A stretch of DNA of 37,748 bases from a virus. Made by a program: the position numbers and the translations under genes. The notes beneath the pieces were generated by a model that saw only the letters and a list, made by a program, of their open reading frames with translations, was not told where the DNA came from and ran no database searches. Below, in pieces: positions 22,397 to 29,886 of the stretch. The stretch spans positions 1-37,748 of IMG/VR virus record IMGVR_UViG_3300028829_000356; one strand, given 5' to 3'. Position 1 is the first letter of the stretch. Each line of letters begins with the position of its first letter.

Positions 22397-23221
22397 ATGA
22401 AAACATTATTGATTTTACTACTAGGAATAATACTGACTGGTTGTAACGCAGGTAAAGACGTTGAAATATACAAAGGTAAAGGTCCTTTTATTGAAGGATC
22501 TACTACCAAACAAAGATTAAACTCTATACCAAAGTTAGACGGACAACCTAAAATTACAATTGCGGTTTATAGATTTGTTGATAAGACAGGTCAAAGAAAA
22601 CCAAGTACAAAGTTTTCTCAATTGTCAACTGCTGTAACACAAGGTGGTAGTTCGTTTGTCATAGATGCTCTAAAAGAAGTATCAAATGGAGATTGGTTTC
22701 AAGTTTTAGAACGAGAAGGTTTAGATAATCTAATTAAAGAAAGACAATTAATTAGAAGTACAAGAACTGAATATGATGGTGAAGCAAATGTAGGTAACAT
22801 TTTAAAACCATTAACATTTGCTGGTCTTATCATAGAGGGTAGTATCGTAGGTTATGATAGTAATATACAGACAGGTGGTAACGGTGCTAGATATTTAGGT
22901 ATTGGAATTAGTGAGCAATATAGAGTAGATCAAGTTACTGTATCAATGAGAATTGTAGCAGTACAAACGGGAGAAATTTTATTAACTACCAATGTGACTA
23001 AAACAATTGCTAGTCATAGTAAAGGTGGTGATGTATTCACTTTTTTAGATATGAATACAAAGGCTTTAGAATTAGAAACAGGAGTGGCTGTAAATGAACC
23101 AGTAACTTACGCCATAAGAACTGCTATTGAATTTGCTATATTAGATTTAATATATTGTGGAGAACAAGATGGTTACTGGAAATTTAAACAAGAAAAAGAA
23201 GAAAGATTTAACAGAAAATGA
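22397..23221 (+). CDS. csgG: CsgG-like curli secretion channel lipoprotein
   Basis: A 274-residue homologue of CsgG, the nonameric outer-membrane lipoprotein channel that exports curlin subunits. The lipobox is LTGC with lipidated Cys16. CsgG blocks follow: ITIAVYRFVDKTGQRKPS, LEREGLDNLIKERQLIRS, AGLIIEGSIVGYDSNIQTGG, ARYLGIGISEQYRVDQV, TGEILLTTNVTKTI, and NEPVTYAIRTAIEFAILDL. Length equals the family norm. The eyelet loop that narrows the E. coli pore (Tyr51, Asn55, Phe56) is changed: here PSTKFSQLSTAV (from Pro69), one residue longer. CsgE, CsgB-type nucleator and CsgD are not in the window. It sits between csgF and a curlin-repeat gene, with which it overlaps (ATGA). Confidence 0.95.
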   Translation: MKTLLILLLGIILTGCNAGKDVEIYKGKGPFIEGSTTKQRLNSIPKLDGQPKITIAVYRFVDKTGQRKPSTKFSQLSTAVTQGGSSFVIDALKEVSNGDWFQVLEREGLDNLIKERQLIRSTRTEYDGEANVGNILKPLTFAGLIIEGSIVGYDSNIQTGGNGARYLGIGISEQYRVDQVTVSMRIVAVQTGEILLTTNVTKTIASHSKGGDVFTFLDMNTKALELETGVAVNEPVTYAIRTAIEFAILDLIYCGEQDGYWKFKQEKEERFNRK

Positions 23222-23901
23222 AAACAATAATTAGTGTTATTATGTTCTTAATGATGACAGTTTTGTCATACTCTAACGACATATATGTTACTCAATCAGG
23301 TGCTTCACTTGATTTAGATATAACACAAGACGGAGAAAACAACACAGTTGGTAATAGTACAACAGCTTCAGCTTCTGCTGGTGCTACAACAATATTAAAC
23401 ATAGATCAGGTTGGTGATTCAAACGTAATCACATATCAGATCGCTGGTGCTACATACACTGGTGTTATTAACCTAGTTGGTAACTCAAACAATGTTGACT
23501 TAAATTGTGATAGTGGTGGAAGTAATTCATCATGTGGATCAGCAAATGCTGTAATTAACTTTACAGGTTCATCAAATGATATTGATTTAGATATAGGTCA
23601 AACTTCATCAGCTACTTCAGCAGATGTAGATTTAGTTGGTCAATCAGGATCAGACAGTAACGTAATTGCTGCTACAGTTGATGGTAACAGTGCGATCTTA
23701 ACAATCACAGTAAATGGCGACACAAACAATTACTTAATTGACATAGATGGTAATGGTGACGCTAACGGTCACACTCTAATACACTCACACACAGGTGGTA
23801 TTGCTGATGTTGATATTACACAATCAGGTGTTAATGACAATATGATTACTTTAACAACAAGTGGAGATAATGCTGATATTGATATAAGCCAAACAGACTA
23901 A
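23218..23901 (+). CDS. Curlin-repeat (CsgA/CsgB-like) secreted protein
   Basis: A 227-residue protein with a signal peptide (MKTIISVIMFLMMTVLSYS) and a body of imperfect curlin-type repeats: IYVTQSG, LDITQDGENNTVGNS, LNIDQVGDSNVIT, INLVGNSNNVDL, VDITQSGVNDNMITL and the final ADIDISQT. The alternating hydrophobic/Ser-Asn-Gln pattern (I/V-x-I/V-x-Q-x-G-x-x-N) is that of amyloid-forming CsgA and CsgB, with Asp much more frequent. A Cys97-x8-Cys106 pair sits mid-sequence. It is the likely cargo of the adjacent CsgG/CsgF channel. Translation is coupled to csgG by an ATGA overlap. Whether it nucleates, polymerises or decorates the virion is not readable. Confidence 0.87.
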   Translation: MKTIISVIMFLMMTVLSYSNDIYVTQSGASLDLDITQDGENNTVGNSTTASASAGATTILNIDQVGDSNVITYQIAGATYTGVINLVGNSNNVDLNCDSGGSNSSCGSANAVINFTGSSNDIDLDIGQTSSATSADVDLVGQSGSDSNVIAATVDGNSAILTITVNGDTNNYLIDIDGNGDANGHTLIHSHTGGIADVDITQSGVNDNMITLTTSGDNADIDISQTD

Positions 23902-23930
23902 TAAAAACACTACACTCACAAGGACACACT

Positions 23931-24032
23931 ATGACTACACTACTATTATTCACAGGATTAATAATATATGCGTGCTATAAATTTTACAATTGGGTTCATA
24001 CTTTTAACCCTTACGACTTTAGTAACAAATAG
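23931..24032 (+). CDS. Possible 33-residue membrane peptide
   Basis: A short frame MTTLLLFTGLIIYACYKFYN ending FNPYDFSNK, with AAGGA 7 bases before the ATG and one membrane segment. It overlaps the FecR gene's signal peptide in another frame by 65 bases, so it might serve as a translational lead-in for that gene. A long overlap lowers confidence. Confidence 0.5.
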   Translation: MTTLLLFTGLIIYACYKFYNWVHTFNPYDFSNK

Positions 24033-25077
24033 TTTTGCTACTATTGGTGAAGTATCTATCATATCTGGTAGTGCTGTCATTGATAGACAAGACGGAGATA
24101 AAGGTATAACAGTAAAGAAAGAGTTAGATGTTCTTTCTTACGATACTGTTAAGACCGGCAATGGTAAAGTTGGTATAGAGTTTATAGATGATACCAGAGT
24201 TGATGTAACTGAACATAGTAAGTTAGTCATTGACGAATTTGTTTATGACCCTAATACAAAGACAGGTTCATTATCACTAAAGGCTTCATTAGGAACAGTT
24301 CGATATGCTTCAGGTCAGATCGCTAAAAATTCAAAACAAAATGTAAAGATTAGTACACCCACAGCTACAATTGCTGTTAGAGGAACTGACTTTGCTATGA
24401 CTGTAAATGAAATAGGTGGATCAACAATTGTTTTATTACCTAGTTGCGATGGTAATGGTAATTGTTATGTAGGAGAAATCGAAGTACAAACAGACGCCGG
24501 TTTTGTTATAATGAACCAAGCCTTTCAAGCTACAATAGTTGATACAATGGAATCAAAACCTTTGAAACCTGTATTACTTGATTTAGATATAGATATGATT
24601 AACAACTTATTGATTGTATCTCAACCAAAAGAAATAGAAGCTGGTATAGAAGAAGAAAGAAAATTAAAAGCAGTTGCGAATGCTTTAGATATTGACTTTT
24701 TAAAATTTGATGATTTAGAAGTTGATCTATTAGAACCAGAAGATGAAGAATTTGCTGAATTAGATATAGACTTTTTAGATAACGATTTTCTTGTAGATAT
24801 TTTAGAACAATTAAATAAACAACTTGCTGTACAGATGCAAAGTGAGTTTGACAAAAAATCAAAAACTAAAACTGGTAAAGATGAATTTGGTGTAATACTA
24901 TTAGATGAAGACCCACAGTGGGTATGGAAAAGAACAGATGAGAGTAATAATAATATAGAGTTAAGATTAGACCAAGAGTATGGTTATAATATAAATGTAA
25001 CTCAAGGTGACATAGAAATTATAGATTATGAACTAGGTGATAGTCCAACAAATCAAATAACAATTAATCAACAGTAA
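23968..25077 (+). CDS. FecR-domain exported protein with curlin-like C-terminal tail
   Basis: A 369-residue exported protein. A signal peptide (ending near VTNSFA) precedes a FecR domain (about 30-165): VGIEFIDDTRVDVTEHSKLV, GTVRYASGQIAKNSKQNVK and the hallmark ISTPTATIAVRGTDF. FecR domains act in periplasmic signalling or surface anchoring. A Cys160-x5-Cys166 pair (PSCDGNGNCYV) follows. Next is a long acidic region with repeated DIDFL-like units (about 230-275). The last 30 residues look like curlin half-repeats (YNINVTQG and NQITINQQ), suggesting it could join the fibre. It is coupled by TAATG to the next gene. A sensor for export state or a fibre anchor are both possible. Confidence 0.85.
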   Translation: MRAINFTIGFILLTLTTLVTNSFATIGEVSIISGSAVIDRQDGDKGITVKKELDVLSYDTVKTGNGKVGIEFIDDTRVDVTEHSKLVIDEFVYDPNTKTGSLSLKASLGTVRYASGQIAKNSKQNVKISTPTATIAVRGTDFAMTVNEIGGSTIVLLPSCDGNGNCYVGEIEVQTDAGFVIMNQAFQATIVDTMESKPLKPVLLDLDIDMINNLLIVSQPKEIEAGIEEERKLKAVANALDIDFLKFDDLEVDLLEPEDEEFAELDIDFLDNDFLVDILEQLNKQLAVQMQSEFDKKSKTKTGKDEFGVILLDEDPQWVWKRTDESNNNIELRLDQEYGYNINVTQGDIEIIDYELGDSPTNQITINQQ

Positions 25078-26489
25078 TGTATAAATTTTTAAAAAGATTA
25101 ACAATTTTTATATTCATATGGATAGTGTTTTTTTCTATCGTAGATAAGTTAAAAGCTGATACTGCCTTTATATATTATAAAAATAGTGGTACTTATAATA
25201 CTAGCTCTCAATACACAAATCTTAAAAGTGAATTAGAAGATTTAGGTTATACTGTATCTAGTAGTACAAGTGGTACAATTAGCTCTAATGATATATCAGG
25301 TAAAGATTTTGTCATTGACATAACTGGTTCATCAAATTGTGGTAGTACCTGTAAATCAGTGTATGACAGTTACGTGAGTGGTGGTGGTAAATTACTTATA
25401 GCAGGTGCTAACGGAGCAACCAACAGAAATAGCAGTATAGAAGCACTGATCGAAAGCAAGATGAGTGTGGGAAGTTTCACTCAAGGTGGTAGTAGTAATG
25501 GTGGTTATCAAAATATAGCCAGAGGCGATTATGCCAGTAGCACATCAAGTGAAAATATTTTACCAGGCACAGACAAATTTATGTACAACGTATCTGGTGG
25601 TGAAATGGTTTCTGCTAATAGTACCACATCTACATATGAAATGATGCACAAATGGGATTATGGTTCAAATGGTGGTTCAGTTTATGTAACATTTGGTTAT
25701 AATCAGTTTCTTTCAACTCATCAATATGCGTCTAACATGAATGCCTTTTTAACTAGAATAATGATAGAAGAAGGATTATATTCAACAACAGTATTATCAA
25801 GTATAACTTCAAATCAAACAACAGAGTTTAACACATTTAGAAATAAATCTGTAAGTGGTAATCAAATTTATATTACACAGACTGGAGATAACAATACACT
25901 AAACATAGTACAAGACGGTGACGACAACTTAATTATTGGTACAGACTTAACATCATCTGGTGTAATAAACGGTGATAATAATAATGTAGATATAGACCAA
26001 TTAGGTAGTGATAATGTATTAGGTTTAGATATCGTTGGTTCTTCAAATGATGTAGATGTAATACAAAACCAAGACCAAAGGGCAAAGTTAAGTATTACAG
26101 GTAATTCAAATACGACAAACTTAAATCAGTCAGCAATCAGTAATGTTGGTGAGCATTATATGTCGGTCACAGTAGCAGGTAATAGTAACACACTTGATTT
26201 AGACCAGACTGAAACAGGTAATAAGAAATTGTTTTTAGATATAGATGGTTCAAATAATGTTACAGTAGACCAAAAAGGTACAGGTAATCACTATTCAGAA
26301 ATAACATTGACTGATAGTCATACTGTAGATGTAACACAAGACGGAAGTGGTGACCACAATGCCACAATTAATTTAAGTGGAAACAATACATCAATAACAT
26401 TAACGCAAGATAGTAGTACAAATCAAAACTATTATTTACAACAAAACTGTGCTTCTACTAGTTGTTCAGCTACAGTCACACAGAATTAA
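25077..26489 (+). CDS. Exported protein: Rossmann-like N-domain + curlin repeats
   Basis: A 470-residue protein with a signal peptide (to about LKA, residue 28). The N-terminal domain (about 29-255) has DTAFIYYKNSGTYN, DLGYTVSSS, KDFVIDITGSS and GGGKLLIAGANGATNRNSS, the pattern of a ThuA/class-I-amidotransferase-like alpha/beta fold; no catalytic Cys-His pair is evident. From about residue 265 to the end are curlin repeats such as IYITQTGDNNTLNIVQDGDD, VDIDQLGSDNVLG, LDLDQTETGNK and VDVTQDGSGDHN. Two short Cys pairs occur (Cys88-x3-Cys92 and Cys458-x4-Cys463). It is probably a large minor or modified curlin-type subunit exported through CsgG. A strong alternative is a surface adhesin with its own route. 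Confidence 0.82.
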   Translation: MYKFLKRLTIFIFIWIVFFSIVDKLKADTAFIYYKNSGTYNTSSQYTNLKSELEDLGYTVSSSTSGTISSNDISGKDFVIDITGSSNCGSTCKSVYDSYVSGGGKLLIAGANGATNRNSSIEALIESKMSVGSFTQGGSSNGGYQNIARGDYASSTSSENILPGTDKFMYNVSGGEMVSANSTTSTYEMMHKWDYGSNGGSVYVTFGYNQFLSTHQYASNMNAFLTRIMIEEGLYSTTVLSSITSNQTTEFNTFRNKSVSGNQIYITQTGDNNTLNIVQDGDDNLIIGTDLTSSGVINGDNNNVDIDQLGSDNVLGLDIVGSSNDVDVIQNQDQRAKLSITGNSNTTNLNQSAISNVGEHYMSVTVAGNSNTLDLDQTETGNKKLFLDIDGSNNVTVDQKGTGNHYSEITLTDSHTVDVTQDGSGDHNATINLSGNNTSITLTQDSSTNQNYYLQQNCASTSCSATVTQN

Positions 26490-26491
26490 GA

Positions 26492-26499
26492 GATAAATA
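26492..26499 (+). promoter_or_regulatory. Possible T4-type late promoter (GATAAATA)
   Basis: GATAAATA overlapping the end of the curlin-repeat gene, 21 bases before a minigene with a GGAGG ribosome-binding site. It differs from consensus at the first base. Confidence 0.45.
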
Positions 26500-26519
26500 G
26501 GATAATGGAGGTAATTAAA

Positions 26520-26591
26520 ATGGCACCAAATAGATACACTTTGTTATTACTAGTATTACTATTCTTATTTGCTATTTTAGTACAGATATAA
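26520..26591 (+). CDS. 23-residue hydrophobic peptide
   Basis: Minigene encoding MAPNRYTLLLLVLLFLFAIL-VQI: four polar residues then one membrane helix. A perfect GGAGG sits 8 bases upstream, and a late-type box lies just before that. Its stop codon is inside the TATAAATA box of the next gene. The strong ribosome-binding site argues that it is translated. It may be a membrane modulator, for example of the holin-like or cyclase proteins. Confidence 0.65.
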   Translation: MAPNRYTLLLLVLLFLFAILVQI

Positions 26592-26594
26592 ATA
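26587..26594 (+). promoter_or_regulatory. T4-type late promoter directly upstream of the adhesin gene
   Basis: Exact TATAAATA ending 5 bases before the ATG at 26600, the same spacing as at csgF. The predicted transcript begins at the start codon, and no Shine-Dalgarno sequence is present for this gene. Confidence 0.72.
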
Positions 26595-26599
26595 TAAAC

Positions 26600-29500
26600 A
26601 TGAATGATGAATTAAAAGATTTCTTTTCTAAAGTAAGTTTAGAGAAAAAGAAAATCAAATTAAAAGAGATTGAAGAACAAAAAAAAGAAGACGAATATCT
26701 ATCAGGATTAGTTAGTAAGCCTGACTTATCAAACTTCTTTTCTTCACTAGCTGAGGAAAAAAGAAAAATACAAGAACAAAACGCATTAGATAAAAAGAAA
26801 TTAGATTTACTAGAAGATTTATTATACAGTAGATCAGAGAAAAAAGAAGAAAAACCAAAACCAATTATTCCACCAATCGTTGAAGAAATTATTGAAGAGC
26901 CTAAAGAAGAAATAATTGAAGAGCCTAAAATAGTAGAAGAAGATACAAAAGAATTAGTAATAGAAGAATTAAATAAGATATCTAAAAATACAGGTATTGA
27001 ATTCAACGAACAAGTAAAAGATGTTGATGGTTTAAAAGTAGAGTTTAAAAGATTTAAAGATTTAGTTACAAGACAACTAGGAAGTATAGGTGGAGGTGGT
27101 GCTGTTAATATCCGTGATATGGACGATGTTGCTTCTTCCGCATTTGTAGAAGGTAAAGCATTAATCTATCAAGCAAGTACAGGTAAGTTTATTGGTGGCG
27201 AATCTGGTTCAGCTAATATTAGTAGATTAGGTTCATCTGACATTATAGATTTCTCACTTGACGCTACAAATACATCTATCTTATTAAGTAATGGTGATAG
27301 CTTTGGCGTCAATACAATTATCGCTGTAGCAAATTCTGATGGTCATATTGATATTAAAACACATGCTAATGATGTTATTAAAATTGAAGATTTAAGATTG
27401 AATAAAGCGAAGATAGATACTACTTTAGTAACTCAAACTTTAGCAACTGCTGTTAATGAATTAAACTCTTTGTTTAGTGGTTCAGGTCAAGGTTTATTAG
27501 ATACAACAAATTACAGATATCAAAGAACAAATGCAACTATGAGTGCTACACAAGATTACTCATTGGGACCTGTTTTCTTTGGAACACAATTACAAAAAGG
27601 TGACGAGATTGTATTCACTTGTCCATCTGCTGCGACACATGTAGGTCTTTGGGGTGGAGGTGATGGTACTTCTGATCCTGAAAGAAAAACTAACTGGACA
27701 CATAAATGGTGGTTTGATGGTACTAATATAAAAGGTGTAAATACTGACGTTAAATCATCTATTGGTGTTCAACTAGGTAAAGATGTTCCTTTAGCAACAA
27801 GTGGTACATATGCTGTTCGTTGGGGTCATACATCAAATCGTTTAGAACTACACGAAATCAAAGAAGGATATAGTTGGCATATAGATACAGCCAATTCTGA
27901 ATTAGTTAGCGGCACAACAGATATCTATATTCATTTTACAAGAGAGAGTGATGGCTCTTTACCAACAGTTAGTGAAGTAAGACCATCAGAATGGAAATTA
28001 ATTAACACAACATTATCTAGTAGAAATGTTGAAACAAATATCCGTGATGGATTTTCTAGTGATGATGTATATAAAAATCGAAAAGGTTTTGTACAAGGAA
28101 CAAAATTAGTATTTCAATCTAAAGCACAACACAAAAATGTATATTGGGGAAGTCAATGGAATCATGCAATATCTTTAGGTAATGGTACAACGGATCCATT
28201 AGGTGAAATTGTCAATTCGTGGAGATACTCTGCAGGTGAGCAACTAAAAGAAGATAATAACTCTAGTGTAAATCCAAACTATACGTTTGTAGATGGAAAC
28301 GGATCTCTTTCTATTCCATCAGGTAGAACTTTCTCTTGGAGATATCATACAGATAACTCTTGGGATATTTTTGATGAAGATATTGAAGATGTGGTTATAA
28401 CAGGTGATAATCCAATAACAAGTGATGGCAGTACTGTATTTCATACTGTTGTCATACAAGCAAATGATACAGATACTAATGATATATCTTTGATAGATAA
28501 TACTTATGATTGGAATGCTAAACTTTGGTTCTTCGAACACAGAGATGATTTTATTGGAATATCAGCAGATAACGGATTAAGATCATATGCAAATGCATAT
28601 CCTCTAACTAGGTTTTCTAGTATAAATTCCGATGATTATTTAAGAGATGCTGAAGATAAAATGACTTGGGGTGAACATATGAGACCTGGTTCAGAATTTA
28701 TATGGACACAGCTACAAGATACCACAAATGGAACCAATCAACACAATATGGTTATTGGTGTTTTAAACGATTCAGACAAAACACAATTTTTAGCTGGTTT
28801 AAGATTTTATGGCTCAAGATCAGGACATGGTGGTGCAGTTCAAGCAAAAGAACAAAGTGTGCAAGATCAAGGATTTACTGTTCATAATTCAACAGTAGAT
28901 ACAAGAGGTAAATCTATGAGATTGAGATATGAGTTTGGAACCAATAAACTTAAATGTGAAGTTTTAGAAAATGGTGTGAGAACATTAATTGGTGAATCAA
29001 CAAATGCTTTAAATGGTGAACCAGTTTACATTACAATTGGTGGGTTCTCAACAAAAATGCCAACTGCACAAGGTGTTGAAGTTTATGGTTGGTCATTTAG
29101 ACACAAAGCAACTGGTCATTATAATCCTTGGGAAGTATGGAGACAAGATACGTTTCCTGAAACAAAGGTAGATGAAATTAACGGATCAGGAACATCTAAT
29201 AAGAATACAATAAAAGCAAAATCAGTATTAGAACATAAAGATGGGCTGGCGCCAGGATATAAAATGGTTTGGAATCAAGGATTTTCATATGAGAGTAGAA
29301 TAAATATCGGTCAAGTTAATACTAATATGCCTGCTTCAGGTGAAGCATCACCCTTTAATGTTCAGTATTGGCATTGGCAATTTTCATTTAACACAGGTGA
29401 AGATATTGATACACTACACAATATGAGTTTTAATACAAGCAATTCAAATTTTGCTAATTCTAAATGGAATGGTACTGGTCCAAGTAAAGAAATTTCTATA

Positions 29501-29686
29501 AGATATTCTTCAAGTAATGTAATTACTTTACATGATGAAGCAGAAGATGAAGTAATATTAACAGGACCAACATTAGATGGTAGTGTTGTAAATATTGGAT
29601 ATACTTATAGAACTGATATTATTAATTCAACTCAACAGGCTGATGAATTTATGGGTGGTGGTGATGTGACCATCTCTGCTATTTAA
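26600..29686 (+). CDS. Large virion fibre / adhesin-type protein
   Basis: A 1028-residue protein, probably a receptor-binding or tail-associated structural protein. Residues 1-135 are charged coiled coil with acidic PKEEIIEEPK-type repeats (DELKDFFSKVSLEKKKIKLK). Then comes the fibre-type segment GGGGAVNIRDMDDVASSAF and EGKALIYQASTGKFIGG, common in marine T4-like phage fibres. From about residue 300 there are roughly four divergent beta-rich modules sharing a theme of G-(D/S/Y)-x-(I/F/M)-(V/I)-(F/W), aromatic-rich WxW strands, and a closing E-(D/N)-x-V-I-x-(T)-G. They resemble concanavalin- or SPRY-like carbohydrate-binding sandwiches. It has its own late promoter, and the TAATG end couples to the next gene. 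Confidence 0.82.
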   Translation: MNDELKDFFSKVSLEKKKIKLKEIEEQKKEDEYLSGLVSKPDLSNFFSSLAEEKRKIQEQNALDKKKLDLLEDLLYSRSEKKEEKPKPIIPPIVEEIIEEPKEEIIEEPKIVEEDTKELVIEELNKISKNTGIEFNEQVKDVDGLKVEFKRFKDLVTRQLGSIGGGGAVNIRDMDDVASSAFVEGKALIYQASTGKFIGGESGSANISRLGSSDIIDFSLDATNTSILLSNGDSFGVNTIIAVANSDGHIDIKTHANDVIKIEDLRLNKAKIDTTLVTQTLATAVNELNSLFSGSGQGLLDTTNYRYQRTNATMSATQDYSLGPVFFGTQLQKGDEIVFTCPSAATHVGLWGGGDGTSDPERKTNWTHKWWFDGTNIKGVNTDVKSSIGVQLGKDVPLATSGTYAVRWGHTSNRLELHEIKEGYSWHIDTANSELVSGTTDIYIHFTRESDGSLPTVSEVRPSEWKLINTTLSSRNVETNIRDGFSSDDVYKNRKGFVQGTKLVFQSKAQHKNVYWGSQWNHAISLGNGTTDPLGEIVNSWRYSAGEQLKEDNNSSVNPNYTFVDGNGSLSIPSGRTFSWRYHTDNSWDIFDEDIEDVVITGDNPITSDGSTVFHTVVIQANDTDTNDISLIDNTYDWNAKLWFFEHRDDFIGISADNGLRSYANAYPLTRFSSINSDDYLRDAEDKMTWGEHMRPGSEFIWTQLQDTTNGTNQHNMVIGVLNDSDKTQFLAGLRFYGSRSGHGGAVQAKEQSVQDQGFTVHNSTVDTRGKSMRLRYEFGTNKLKCEVLENGVRTLIGESTNALNGEPVYITIGGFSTKMPTAQGVEVYGWSFRHKATGHYNPWEVWRQDTFPETKVDEINGSGTSNKNTIKAKSVLEHKDGLAPGYKMVWNQGFSYESRINIGQVNTNMPASGEASPFNVQYWHWQFSFNTGEDIDTLHNMSFNTSNSNFANSKWNGTGPSKEISIRYSSSNVITLHDEAEDEVILTGPTLDGSVVNIGYTYRTDIINSTQQADEFMGGGDVTISAI

Positions 29687-29886
29687 TGAAGAAACCAAAA
29701 CTAGATTTCGGACCTACTAAAGAAGAACATGGTTGGTTTTATTATGTTTGGAACTGGAAGACATATGTATTTTATGCTTTACTAATTGTAGGTTCTATAT
29801 TAGGATTTATAGACCAAGGTATTACAGGTGTTCTTTCTGTTATAGGTATATTATATGGACTTAAACTATTAGGTAAACTATTTTAA
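29686..29886 (+). CDS. Small membrane protein
   Basis: Unknown function, 66 residues with two hydrophobic stretches (YVFYALLIVGSILGFID and GITGVLSVIGILYGLKLLG) after a polar, aromatic N-terminus (FGPTKEEHGWFYYVWNW). It is coupled by TAATG to the adhesin gene and abuts the cyclase gene with no gap. Possible roles are a holin-type protein or a membrane partner of the cyclase; neither is provable from sequence. Confidence 0.75.
   Translation: MKKPKLDFGPTKEEHGWFYYVWNWKTYVFYALLIVGSILGFIDQGITGVLSVIGILYGLKLLGKLF

Noticed and set aside
24599-24862. Two antisense frames opposite the FecR gene
   Set aside because: They arise from the repetitive acidic DIDFL-type codons on the + strand; no ribosome-binding site, and no other minus-strand gene exists in the window.
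26572-27006. Antisense 144-residue frame opposite the adhesin N-terminus
   Set aside because: Serine/phenylalanine-rich shadow of the Lys/Glu-rich coiled coil; it would also cross the late promoter and minigene.
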